Shown here: positions 36,363 through 44,571 of the stretch, in pieces
Layout of the letters: each line of letters begins with the position of its first letter
Numbering within the stretch: position 1 is the first letter of the stretch
Source: Brumimicrobium glaciale
Lineage (GTDB): Bacteria > Bacteroidota > Bacteroidia > Flavobacteriales_D > Crocinitomicaceae
Direction of reading: 5' to 3'
Length of the DNA stretch: 64,000 bases
Assembly: GCF_004152935.1 (NCBI RefSeq)
Contig: NZ_SETE01000005.1
Span: forward strand, 248,001 to 312,000
The notes under the pieces: model-generated
What the model was told of the DNA's origin: nothing
Databases searched by the model: none
What the model saw: only the letters and a program-made list of their open reading frames with translations
Position numbers and translations under genes: made by a program

Positions 36363-36716
36363 CTACCTTTCGACAATTAAAGTTTTCATTCTAATTTCGC
36401 TGTCCGTATTTAATTTTACGTAATACTTCCCTGGTGTTAATTCTGATAAATCAATTTGGAAAGTTTCACTATTGGTTTTTACATAAGCGTAATAAATTGA
36501 CTTTCCACGTTGATCAATCAGTGCAATACTTGTGAAATTCTCTTCTACACCTTTAACAAGGACGGTTAACACATTGGATTTATTAGATTCAATATCAAAT
36601 TGAATTTCACTTTTTGAACTGTCTACCAAAATATTTTTTGTCGGTTCTCCTACTCCACTGTAAGACATTGCAATATTTCCTATCAATAATGCAGCAATAA
36701 TCGTTAATTTTTTCAT
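36363..36716 (-). CDS. Small secreted protein resembling a type IX sorting-domain fold
   Basis: A 117-residue protein. The ATG at 36716 gives a clean signal peptide (MKKLTIIAALLIGNIAMSYS); a longer frame adds 12 polar residues that would spoil it. The mature part is beta-rich (SEIQFDIESNKSNVLTVLVKG, FTSIALIDQRGKSIYYAYV, FQIDLSELTPGKYYVKLNTD, RMKTLIVER). The LxPGKYYVKL-type ending resembles C-terminal sorting domains, but here the domain is the whole protein. Function unknown. Confidence 0.7.
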   Translation of the reverse strand: MKKLTIIAALLIGNIAMSYSGVGEPTKNILVDSSKSEIQFDIESNKSNVLTVLVKGVEENFTSIALIDQRGKSIYYAYVKTNSETFQIDLSELTPGKYYVKLNTDSEIRMKTLIVER

Positions 36717-36985
36717 TCTTTTATTTGTTTTTATATTTATTAGTTGCGACAAATGTACGTCACAAATCTGGTTAAAAACAAAGGTTACTAACGACTTAAT
36801 AGAATGTTAAAACAGATAACGTTAGGTTAACAATGGAGGACGCTTGGGTCATGTTATGGATATATTGGGATGTTTAATCCGGTAGCTTTCGGATGTTAAC
36901 TTGATAGGGTTGGTAATGATGAATATTTGTAATGATTTATTTTTTTAAATTGGGTTACCAAGCTAAGTCGTAATTATTTAAAAAG

Positions 36986-37148
36986 AGATTCCTCGTCGTT
37001 TCACTCCATCGGAAAGACAGGTTTTCGTTGGCTTTTGTGGGGTAAAATTTGCTCAAGCTTCGCTTGAGCAAATTTTACCCCAAATACTTCTCTACAAACT
37101 GTCATTCCGATAGTTGAGAAAATATTAGATTTTAACAACTTAGGAATC
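36986..37148. repeat. Composite palindromic element with nested inverted repeats
   Basis: Outer ends GATTCCT / AGGAATC, an inner pair TCGGAAAGACAG (37009) / CTGTCATTCCGA (37099) with 11 of 12 matches, and a central perfect 20-base stem with 3-base loop (37039-37081). The outer sequence AGATTCCTCG recurs in a second element at 51177-51242, indicating a dispersed family, perhaps MITE-like. Confidence 0.7.
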
Positions 37149-37381
37149 CCTTCTTCCTTTTTGCTAAAGTTTAACTCTATATAAAATTAATTAATGCGAT
37201 TATCAGCTGTATTATTGAAAAAACACATCGCTAAAATTAGGGATTAACGACCTATATTGGTAGCCCAATTTTGAAATATAAAGCATTGTGGTTTAAAAAC
37301 TAATTATTCACAGTCCCAGAGGGAAGACATGTTAATAACCTAGCACGCAAGTCCTTGGCTCAAAGAATCAGATGTAAAACA

Positions 37382-37435
37382 AAACCCCACAAAATCGAAA
37401 TAATTGCATGCTATTATTTCGATTTTGTGGGGTTT
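37382..37435. repeat. Perfect 23-base inverted repeat
   Basis: Arms AAACCCCACAAAATCG... and its exact complement are separated by the 8-base loop TGCATGCT. The right arm shares TTTTGTGGGGT with the hairpin at 37039-37081. No T-run placement suggests a simple terminator. Confidence 0.75.
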
Positions 37436-37542
37436 AATAATGGTTTGTATCGATTGACGGATGGGCTAAAGCCCATTCCTATTAATATACAGTCCCGCTG
37501 TGACTAGTTGACTAAATTGAAAACGACTAACTACATCGTTTT

Positions 37543-38286
37543 CTACCAAACAAATATATCATCCAGAATTCTTCCTCCCGAACCTCGGCCTGAAAATAAT
37601 TCCTTCACTAGTTTACGTATGTCTATACTCGTGTAATAATCTTTAGCTTTTCCTTTGGGCATTTCTTTTTCGATGTTCTTTTTCGATAATGGCTTTACTT
37701 CTTTAGCAAAGTAAACCACTCCACCATCTTCTAATGCTAATCCTAGAATTGCACCAGGTAAGCCGTTAAAAGATTCTGGACCAACTGAAGGGATGATTTT
37801 TTCTGCGTACCAAGCATAAATATTTGTTGAGTCATTTGCTACCCACAGTGCTTGCTTGGTTTCAAAACCAGCAATTGTTCTTCTGTTTTCTGTTATGATC
37901 CACTCTCTTTTCTTTACGGTATCCAATAAATAGATTTCCGCTCCATAATACAAAAACTGACGTTCTAATTTACCTGAATTTAGATTTTGGTACGTCGTGT
38001 TTTTCATCGTTGACCATTCTCTATCTTCATCACCAACTTCTGGTAGAATTGGTTTAAAAAGAGAAGTTGAGTCGGTAAAATACAATACATACTCATCCTT
38101 TTTTGGTTCTTTCATCCACTCTTTAGAGTTCCCCATCGTTTGAGATCCTTCGTACCTCTTTTCAAGATTTGTTCTTTTTTCAAAAACAATTTCACCTGAA
38201 CGAATTACTTGTCCAAAAGACAAAGTAGTTATGAGTAAAAAAGCAATTCCTGCTAAAATTTTAGAACCATCTACCTCTGCCTTCAT
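37543..38286 (-). CDS. GLPGLI family protein
   Basis: A 247-residue exported protein with a signal peptide (hydrophobic residues 10-24, ends near FGQ). It carries the family motif as FNGLPGAILGL and the preceding KREWIITENRRTIAGFETKQA and WYAEKIIPSVGPE blocks. GLPGLI proteins are small Bacteroidota envelope proteins of unknown function. Its start overlaps the end of the TonB-receptor-like gene by 26 bases, a common pairing that implies co-translation and a joint role. Confidence 0.88.
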   Translation of the reverse strand: MKAEVDGSKILAGIAFLLITTLSFGQVIRSGEIVFEKRTNLEKRYEGSQTMGNSKEWMKEPKKDEYVLYFTDSTSLFKPILPEVGDEDREWSTMKNTTYQNLNSGKLERQFLYYGAEIYLLDTVKKREWIITENRRTIAGFETKQALWVANDSTNIYAWYAEKIIPSVGPESFNGLPGAILGLALEDGGVVYFAKEVKPLSKKNIEKEMPKGKAKDYYTSIDIRKLVKELFSGRGSGGRILDDIFVW

Positions 38287-41017
38287 CTGCTTTTGTTTTA
38301 TTGTTATTGAATCTTAATGTTGCTCCAATCATGAAGTAACGTGCAATAATTCTACTGCGTGTATCTGTAATTATGTTTGTTCCAACGTTTCGAGAAATCC
38401 CTATATTCTGATTAAAAATATCATAAACTGATGCATTAATCACAAGATTACCTGTCTTTAGGAAGCGTTTATTCAATTTAGCATTCCAAATAAATGGTGT
38501 TGCATTAAATCCTTCAGCTCTTCTTGAATTGATTTCATAAACGGCATCTGTTTCTACGAAAAAGTTGAATGGTAATTCATAAAAAATTGATGCTTTGTAA
38601 CGCTGAACAGTATATGGCTCATTTAAACCCATTGATAAATTACTACGTGGATCGTTATAACTTAACGCAGCACTTATGCTGATTTCAATAGAGTCTGAAC
38701 GCATTTCAAGTCCTAATTCACCATCAATATTATAATTTTCAGTGGTGTTTTTTTGGTTATTAATTTCTGAATTAAAGCTCGTATAACCACCTGAAGCCTG
38801 AGGTCTTAAACTCAATAGTTTTTTAAAAATTGGGATTCCACCACCAGCATAAAAACCGCTATAAATATTCCCATCAACGTTTATTGCCGTCGAAACAGAT
38901 TGTCCATTTGGTGTGTAAACAATGGAGTTAGAAAAATCGTTATCAAAATAATTCATGTAAACTCCGCTGTAGACATAGCTCTGTTTTAGAGCATTCCATT
39001 TGTTATAATTCACACTTAATTTATGTGAATAATTCGGCTTTAGATTTGGATTACCAATCACCAAACTATTTGGATCTGTGTTATCCCTCACAGGTTGAAG
39101 TTGATTTAAACTTGGTTGATCAGAAGTTGTTGAATAGACCAATTGAATTCTGTGTGCATTAGAAAATTTATAACGATATTCTAAATAAGGCAATATATTG
39201 TCTACAGTTTGATTAATGTTCGTATTTGTTTCGTTATTGAAATTATCTATAACCACATTTCTAAAACGAGATCCTACATCTAAAGTATGTTTTCTATCAG
39301 TGAATAAAATTCCTAATGCACCTCTATTTTCTAATCGTGTATTGCTAAAATCATTGCTGTATAATCCAGCATATTCATCATAACCTGTTGCCGTACGATT
39401 AAAGGTAGAAGTCGCTTGTTCTCCATAGAAATAATCCAACCTGTACTGAAACTTCAATCTAAACTTTCGTGTAATTGGCTCCATATAATCTACAATCATA
39501 CGGTGACCAGTTGTATTATTGGCCATATTTCGTTTTTGATCATAAATAGAATCTGGAATAATGAATTGTCCGAAATATAGATTAGAATTTAATGTGTTAT
39601 CTCTATCTGTTTCCGTATATCCTAATTGGTAAACGACATCTAATTCTCTAAATCGTTTTTCGAATTTCTTATTTAATTCCAATTCTACATTCCCTTCCAA
39701 TCCATCAGCTTTAGACTCATTTCTCACATCGGTAGCACTAAATCTTTGTTCGTCCTTAGTAAGGAAATCACTTGCATTAGTTGTCAATGAGGATTCATTT
39801 CTAAGAATAATATTAGACTTCAACTTCAATTTAGTTTTATCATTAATATCATATTCCAAATTCAAGTTCACTGTATGTGATTGTTGTAATTGGTCAGTAA
39901 ATGAAGAGTCTCTTTTTAAATAAGTAGTGTCTGCAAAAAAGTATTCTGAATTTCGAATTTGTTCTGTAGTCAAACGACTGTCATTGTAAGTATAATTTAC
40001 ACCCAGTTTAATTTTTTCAGTTAATTTATTTGAAAAGTAAAATCCGCCTTTATAATTTTCAGGCAAACCATTTAATCTGCTCGTGTTCATGATTGATCCC
40101 CAACCACCTGACATTTCATTGGTTAATCCGAAACGAGATGCGTCTCTGTAACTAAATCCAGTATTTGGTGTATTTGAGCCCAATGCAAAAACAGAAACTT
40201 TCAAGTCTTTATTGAAGTAATTGGCTAAAACTTCACCTTCGTAAAATCCGCTTCCATTTGGTAGATCTTTAAAATATTCAGAGTTGAAACCTCCACTACC
40301 CGCTATTTTACCAAAGTATCCTTTTTTGGCATCATCTTTTAATTTCACATCGAGGACTTGAATCTTATCTTCGGAATTACCCCCAGAAGTTTCATCTTCT
40401 GCTTCATAAACTTCAATTTTATCAACTCCTTTAGCTGATAAATTTCTCGTTGCAATTGTTGGGTCAGAGCCAAAAAACTCATCTCCATCGACCAATACTT
40501 TGGTTACTTTTCGTCCTTGAGAACTTACATTCCCATCATCGTCAACTTGCAATCCAGGTAAGTTTTTCAATAAATCTTCAACCATTGCATTTTGCTTTGT
40601 AGCGAAAGAATCTGCAACATAAACCAATGTATCTCCTCTGAAATAAATGGGTTCTTTATTCGCATAAACAATCACCTCATCTAACTGAGTAGCATGTTCT
40701 GGAAGAATAATATTTGGGATATGAATTTCAGTATTCTCTTCTGATCCTATAATGTAAAAACGTTTTTCATCGAAATCATGGTGAGAAACAATCAATTCCA
40801 TAGTATCAATAGGAACTCCTCGAAGTTTATAACTTCCGTCTGCATTTGAACGTGTATAACCCAATAATAATCCATCAGAAAGTCGCACCGCCATAATGAC
40901 AGCGTTTTCCAAAGGTTTATTGTTTAAAGTATCATTTACAACTCCTGTGAACTTCATTTCTTGTGCGTAAGAAAGCGAAGTAAACAAGATGAGTAACAAG
41001 GCCAGTAATCTTTTCAT
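38261..41017 (-). CDS. TonB-receptor-like outer-membrane beta-barrel protein
   Basis: A 918-residue exported protein with a signal peptide ending at LSYAQ. Residues about 20-110 form a carboxypeptidase-regulatory-like domain (FTGVVNDTLNNKPLENAVIMA). A plug domain follows (AMVEDLLKNLPGLQVDDDGNVSSQGRKVTKVLVDGDEFFG). The rest is a barrel of the OMP_b-brl_3 type ending FMIGATLRFNNNKTK. It is SusC-like in plan but has no SusD partner and no obvious TonB box. The substrate is unknown. It is the upstream partner of the GLPGLI gene. Confidence 0.87.
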   Translation of the reverse strand: MKRLLALLLILFTSLSYAQEMKFTGVVNDTLNNKPLENAVIMAVRLSDGLLLGYTRSNADGSYKLRGVPIDTMELIVSHHDFDEKRFYIIGSEENTEIHIPNIILPEHATQLDEVIVYANKEPIYFRGDTLVYVADSFATKQNAMVEDLLKNLPGLQVDDDGNVSSQGRKVTKVLVDGDEFFGSDPTIATRNLSAKGVDKIEVYEAEDETSGGNSEDKIQVLDVKLKDDAKKGYFGKIAGSGGFNSEYFKDLPNGSGFYEGEVLANYFNKDLKVSVFALGSNTPNTGFSYRDASRFGLTNEMSGGWGSIMNTSRLNGLPENYKGGFYFSNKLTEKIKLGVNYTYNDSRLTTEQIRNSEYFFADTTYLKRDSSFTDQLQQSHTVNLNLEYDINDKTKLKLKSNIILRNESSLTTNASDFLTKDEQRFSATDVRNESKADGLEGNVELELNKKFEKRFRELDVVYQLGYTETDRDNTLNSNLYFGQFIIPDSIYDQKRNMANNTTGHRMIVDYMEPITRKFRLKFQYRLDYFYGEQATSTFNRTATGYDEYAGLYSNDFSNTRLENRGALGILFTDRKHTLDVGSRFRNVVIDNFNNETNTNINQTVDNILPYLEYRYKFSNAHRIQLVYSTTSDQPSLNQLQPVRDNTDPNSLVIGNPNLKPNYSHKLSVNYNKWNALKQSYVYSGVYMNYFDNDFSNSIVYTPNGQSVSTAINVDGNIYSGFYAGGGIPIFKKLLSLRPQASGGYTSFNSEINNQKNTTENYNIDGELGLEMRSDSIEISISAALSYNDPRSNLSMGLNEPYTVQRYKASIFYELPFNFFVETDAVYEINSRRAEGFNATPFIWNAKLNKRFLKTGNLVINASVYDIFNQNIGISRNVGTNIITDTRSRIIARYFMIGATLRFNNNKTKADEGRGRWF

Positions 41018-41182
41018 CTATATATTTTTTTCTGAGTACAAAAATAGTGTATTCATAGTTGTAAGAAGAGTTTAATATGTTAAGATGCTTTTTTTAATGA
41101 TTAAAGTTTAGTTTTTAATGTTTAAAAAAAATGGAAAATGAGGAGAGATAAATGAAAAATTAAAAATGAAAAGTGAAAAATT

Positions 41183-41430
41183 AAAAATTCAGTTGAATGT
41201 TGAATGTTGAATGTTTGAATTATGAATTATGAATTATGAATTAAAAATTGTGTGTATACTTTGAAGGAATTCCTCGCTGTAGGATTTAAAAAATGATGAG
41301 TTATGAGTTATGAATGAAAAGTGAAAAGTGAAAAATTCAGTTGAATGTTGAATTATGAATGAAAAATTAAAAATGAAGAATTAAAAATTGTGTGTATACT
41401 TTGAAGGAATTCCTCGCTGTCGGATTTAAA
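41183..41430 (+). repeat. Duplicated block of about 100 bases
   Basis: Copies at about 41183-41290 and 41331-41430 share AAAAATTCAGTTGAATGTTGAA at the start and GTGTGTATACTTTGAAGGAATTCCTCGCTGT at the end (both given across several lines), differing mainly in the number of AATTATG units between. The ATTCCTCG core resembles the ends of the elements at 36986 and 51177. Confidence 0.75.
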
Positions 41431-41459
41431 ATTTTCAATTGTTAATTATCAATTATAAA

Positions 41460-41488
41460 TTGTCACTTGCCTTTTTTCTTTAAATTTG
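41460..41488 (+). promoter_or_regulatory. Promoter of rsgA-dtd-mazG
   Basis: TTG (41460-41462), 18 bases, TAAATTTG (41481-41488): close to the Bacteroidota consensus. Transcription from here would begin downstream of the first in-frame TTG (41467), so a later start codon must be used. Confidence 0.6.
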
Positions 41489-41514
41489 AACCATACAAAG
41501 AAATAGATCAAAAT

Positions 41515-42441
41515 TTGAAAAAAGGAAAAGTACTCAAATCAACAGGGAAATGGTATATCATTGAATTAGAAAATGGTGATATCGTGAACGCTGGAATACG
41601 TGGAAAGATTCGATTGAAAGGATTTAAAACCACCAATCCAGTTGCAGCTGGTGATGAAGTGATGATTACAGAAAATGAAGATGGAACTGGTGTAATTGCA
41701 GAAATTCTTCCGCGACATAATTATATCGTTCGAAAATCAATAAATCTGTCTAAACAATCGCATATTTTAGCTGCGAATGTTAATAGAGCTTATCTGTTGG
41801 TTACGCTTGTTGCACCTGAAACACATTTGGCTTTTATAGATCGTTTTTTGGTTGCAGCTGAGGCTTACCGTATTCCGGTTACTTTACTTTTCAATAAAAT
41901 TGATGTTTATGAAGGAGAAGAAATTCTTATCGTAGATGAAATCATGGCGATGTATGAAAGAATCGGATATCCATGTCACAAGATTTCGGCTTTGAATAAG
42001 ACGAATATTGAGTTTTTAAGAAATGACATTAAGGACAAACAAGTTATGATTGCAGGTCACAGTGGAACAGGAAAAAGTACTTTAATTAATGCTTTGGACA
42101 GTAATCTAGACATTAAAACTGCTGAAATTTCTATTCACCACATGCAAGGACAGCACACGACTACTTTTGCGGAAATGCATAAATTGCAAACTGGCGGTTA
42201 TATTATTGACACACCAGGAATTCGTGCTTTCGGAGTCATTGATTTAGACAAAAAAGTAATGAGTCACTATTTCCCAGAAATGCGTGCTTTATTGAATCAG
42301 TGTAAATACCACAATTGTCAGCATCTTAATGAACCACAATGCGCTATAAAAGACGCAGTTGAAGAAGGAGAAATAGAAGCTTCTCGCTATAGTACTTACG
42401 TTGACTTAATAACAGAAGATCAAAGCTTAAATTACAGATAA
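41515..42441 (+). CDS. rsgA: Small ribosomal subunit biogenesis GTPase RsgA
   Basis: A 308-residue circularly permuted GTPase that checks late 30S assembly. An amino-terminal OB fold (GKVLKSTGKWYIIELENG, KGFKTTNPVAAGDEVMI) is followed by the permuted G motifs: NKID, then GHSGTGKSTLIN, then DTPGIRAFG. A carboxy-terminal zinc finger is visible (CKYHNCQHLNEPQC). The TTG at 41515 is proposed as start because homologues begin at this point (MKKGxVxKSTG) and the promoter overlaps the longer frame. It abuts dtd with no gap. Confidence 0.92.
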   Translation: MKKGKVLKSTGKWYIIELENGDIVNAGIRGKIRLKGFKTTNPVAAGDEVMITENEDGTGVIAEILPRHNYIVRKSINLSKQSHILAANVNRAYLLVTLVAPETHLAFIDRFLVAAEAYRIPVTLLFNKIDVYEGEEILIVDEIMAMYERIGYPCHKISALNKTNIEFLRNDIKDKQVMIAGHSGTGKSTLINALDSNLDIKTAEISIHHMQGQHTTTFAEMHKLQTGGYIIDTPGIRAFGVIDLDKKVMSHYFPEMRALLNQCKYHNCQHLNEPQCAIKDAVEEGEIEASRYSTYVDLITEDQSLNYR

Positions 42442-42894
42442 ATGAAGGTAGTAATTCAGAGAACAACGGAAGCCAGTGTTACAATAGAAAATAAAGTAGC
42501 TGGTCAAATTGAAAATGGATTGGTCCTATTGGTGGGTATTGAAGAAAGTGATACCGAGGAAGATATTGAATGGTTGAGTAGAAAACTGAGTTCACTTCGT
42601 ATTTTTTCTGACGAAGAAGGAAAAATGAATTTAAGCATTCAAGACATAAATGGTGCGTTTTTAGTCATTTCTCAATTTACTTTACATGCCAAAACGAAGA
42701 AAGGAAACCGACCAAGTTTTATTCATGCAGCAAAGCCAGAAACTGCTATTCCAATCTATGAGCAGTTCAAAAAAGTTTTAGCAGCCGTGAGTGGTTGTAA
42801 AGTGGAAAGTGGAGAATTTGGAGCTGACATGAAAGTTTCTCTAGTGAATGATGGACCAGTAACGATAATCATTGACACCAAAAACAAAGAATAA
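42442..42894 (+). CDS. dtd: D-aminoacyl-tRNA deacylase
   Basis: A 150-residue DTD that hydrolyses D-aminoacyl-tRNAs. The amino terminus [16 protein letters not shown], the SQFTL motif ([20 protein letters not shown]) and the cis-Pro motif as [10 protein letters not shown] are present; the usual N-x-GPVT is kept. The ATG follows the rsgA stop directly, and the gene ends overlapping the next start by one base (TAATG), so the three genes are translationally coupled. Confidence 0.95.
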   Translation: MKVVIQRTTEASVTIENKVAGQIENGLVLLVGIEESDTEEDIEWLSRKLSSLRIFSDEEGKMNLSIQDINGAFLVISQFTLHAKTKKGNRPSFIHAAKPETAIPIYEQFKKVLAAVSGCKVESGEFGADMKVSLVNDGPVTIIIDTKNKE

Positions 42895-43220
42895 TGAAAA
42901 TTTCTGACCTACAAACCACTGTTGACAATTGGATTAAAGAACACGGAGTTCGCTATTTTGATGAACTCACTAACACCGCTGTTTTGATGGAAGAAGTGGG
43001 TGAAGTCGCTAGAATTATGTCGAGAAGATATGGTGAACAAAGTGAAAAAGAATCCGACAAAAACAAGGATTTAGGCGACGAATTAGCAGATGTTCTTTTT
43101 GTGTTGACTTGCATTGCAAATCAGACTGGAGTGGATTTGACTGAAGCTTTAGAAAAGAATTTAGAAAAGAAAACAAAGCGGGATAGTGAGCGGCATAAGG
43201 GGAATGAGAAGCTTTTTTAA
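42894..43220 (+). CDS. MazG-like nucleotide pyrophosphohydrolase
   Basis: A 108-residue all-helical MazG/dUTPase-like protein. The metal-binding pattern is visible as LMEEVGEVARIMSRR (EExxE) and LGDELADVLFVLTCIANQTGVDL (ExxD). Such short MazG-like enzymes hydrolyse nucleoside triphosphates to monophosphates, often non-canonical ones. Last gene of rsgA-dtd-mazG, start overlapping dtd by one base. Confidence 0.9.
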   Translation: MKISDLQTTVDNWIKEHGVRYFDELTNTAVLMEEVGEVARIMSRRYGEQSEKESDKNKDLGDELADVLFVLTCIANQTGVDLTEALEKNLEKKTKRDSERHKGNEKLF

Positions 43221-43253
43221 TTGATAATTGATAATTAACAATTGATAATTTTG
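43221..43253. repeat. AATTGATAATT-type run after the mazG-like gene
   Basis: A run of TTGATAATTGATAATTAAC-type units directly after the stop. It is the reverse complement of similar runs at 41432-41466 and 44520-44555. Confidence 0.6.
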
Positions 43254-43310
43254 TAGGGGCTTGAAGTTGATTGTTCTTTTAAAATTTTTGGTTGATCTAA
43301 AGTTTTAAGT

Positions 43311-44087
43311 TTATTGGGGTTTAGGTGTGCTTTTGCGAGGGAAAACGTAAGTTAAGCCTAATTGAACATCAAACATTTGTGAGTTTATGTTTTTAGTTGG
43401 TATTGTTTTCAGTTTTTCATAAACGTTCTCATCTTCCTTCCATTCTGCATATTTCACCTTCATAACTCGGAAACCATAGCCTATTGCAAAGTTTAAGTTT
43501 AAATTTTGCAGTAGTTTAATATCGAGACCGACAAGACAACTGCTTATTAATGGAGTGGAATTGTAGAAATACGAGTTATAATAATCAAACTCTGGATCTT
43601 CTGGATATGGTGGATAAATATAAGAAGCACCTGATTCACTTCTTGGGATAAATCCATTATCAAGTAAAAATCCATACTTGTAATTTGTAGAAATCTCAGT
43701 GAAGCCAGACACCTTTAAAAATGGTCTGAAATCGTGCTCATTATTTAAAAAAACGTATTTTAAAGATATGCCTAGGATATGCAAGCGTTGAAGGGAGTTA
43801 AAAGATACATATTGTATTCCATTTTCTATTTTAGGAGTATCTGAATAGGCATAAATATTAGATTCAAATTTGTAATTAAATAGGATTAAGAAATTACCTT
43901 TATCGAAACCATAATCAGCACCTAAATTCAATCCTAAACTAAAATAACTTTGAGAACCATTGTTACTAATTATACTCAATTCATCTGATAAAGTACTAGA
44001 AAATCCAATCGCTAAATTTATCTTTTCTTGCGATAAACTGCTTACGCTTATGTAAATAAATGCAATAAAGAGAATAATATTTTTCAT
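43311..44087 (-). CDS. Predicted outer-membrane protein, unknown function
   Basis: A 258-residue protein with a signal peptide (MKNIILFIAFIYISVSSLSQ). The mature part alternates beta strands (FSLGLNLGADYGF, FLILFNYKFESNIY, LHILGISLKYVFL, FRPFLKVSGFTEIST, CLVGLDIKLLQNLNLNFAIGYGF) and ends MFDVQLGLTYVFPRKSTPKPQ, as expected of a small barrel. I do not recognise a named family. The sorting-domain fragment lies 11 bases upstream. Confidence 0.72.
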   Translation of the reverse strand: MKNIILFIAFIYISVSSLSQEKINLAIGFSSTLSDELSIISNNGSQSYFSLGLNLGADYGFDKGNFLILFNYKFESNIYAYSDTPKIENGIQYVSFNSLQRLHILGISLKYVFLNNEHDFRPFLKVSGFTEISTNYKYGFLLDNGFIPRSESGASYIYPPYPEDPEFDYYNSYFYNSTPLISSCLVGLDIKLLQNLNLNFAIGYGFRVMKVKYAEWKEDENVYEKLKTIPTKNINSQMFDVQLGLTYVFPRKSTPKPQ

Positions 44088-44098
44088 TACTTTACAAT

Positions 44099-44338
44099 TT
44101 ATAAAGTTTGATTCTGATTTTGTAACCTACCTATAAACAACCCGCTCAAAAGAATTTCAGTTATTCTTGTTTCTCCTTTTCCTACCTTATACTTCCCGAT
44201 AATGGTTCCACCCAGAGATTGAAGAATAAAAATATCGGTTTGCTGGCTGTTGACCATAAAGTAATCTTCAAAGGGATTTGAAAATGCACTTAAATAATCT
44301 TCTTTGAAATCGTTATTTGAGTCCAATTTGTAAATCAT
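44099..44338 (-). pseudogene. Orphan type IX C-terminal sorting-domain fragment
   Basis: A 79-residue frame with no signal peptide. From SNPFEDYFMVN through DIFILQSLGGTIIGKYKV to ITEILLSGLFIGRLQNQ it follows the type A sorting-domain pattern (NPF, short strands, LxxGxYxxxL). Such domains normally end large secreted proteins. An in-frame TGA lies four codons before the ATG, and no cargo domain is seen upstream, so this is most likely the tail of a deleted gene. Confidence 0.65.
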
Positions 44339-44519
44339 ACTTAGCCAGTTTCATAAGTAGTTATTTTTAAATTCTTTATCAATCTATAAATAATTTTATG
44401 AAATTCAAAGTTTTGTCTAGTAGTCAAGTTAGTTAAGTCACTCATTAATCATGAAACCCAATGGTAAAATCACCTTAATTGAAAAACGAAAATATCATAA
44501 AATAATATTTGAATTTTTT

Positions 44520-44555
44520 AATTGTCAATTATCAATTATTAATTGTCAATTGACA
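44520..44555. repeat. AATTGTCAATTATC-type run ahead of rluF
   Basis: AT-rich run of AATTGTCAATT / ATCAATTATT units, similar in content to 41432-41466 and inverted relative to 43221-43253. It sits just upstream of the rluF -7 element. Confidence 0.55.
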
Positions 44556-44556
44556 T

Positions 44557-44564
44557 TATCTTTG
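44557..44564 (+). promoter_or_regulatory. Bacteroidota -7 promoter element ahead of rluF
   Basis: TATCTTTG matches TAnnTTTG, 7 bases before the ATG, implying an almost leaderless transcript. Confidence 0.5.
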
Positions 44565-44571
44565 TAAAATC

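Larger units (their letters stand above)
36717..37542. other. Gene-free stretch packed with palindromic repeats
   Basis: More than 800 bases without a supported gene. It holds a composite palindromic element (36986-37148), a 23-base perfect hairpin (37382-37435), a short hairpin ATGGGC-TAAA-GCCCAT (37461-37476), and repeat-like fragments around AGTCCCAGAGGG (37312) and ACAGTCCCGCTGTGA (37489). Confidence 0.7.
41018..41514. other. Low-complexity intergenic stretch ahead of rsgA
   Basis: About 500 bases with no gene. It is made of TGAATTATGAATTATG-type runs, a duplicated block of about 100 bases, a CAATTGTTAATTATCAATT run, and the rsgA promoter at the right end. Confidence 0.7.

Noticed and set aside
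36717-37542. Possible CRISPR array or retron RNA in the palindrome-rich stretch
   Set aside because: There are no regularly spaced direct repeats, no cas gene and no reverse transcriptase. The signals are isolated inverted repeats.
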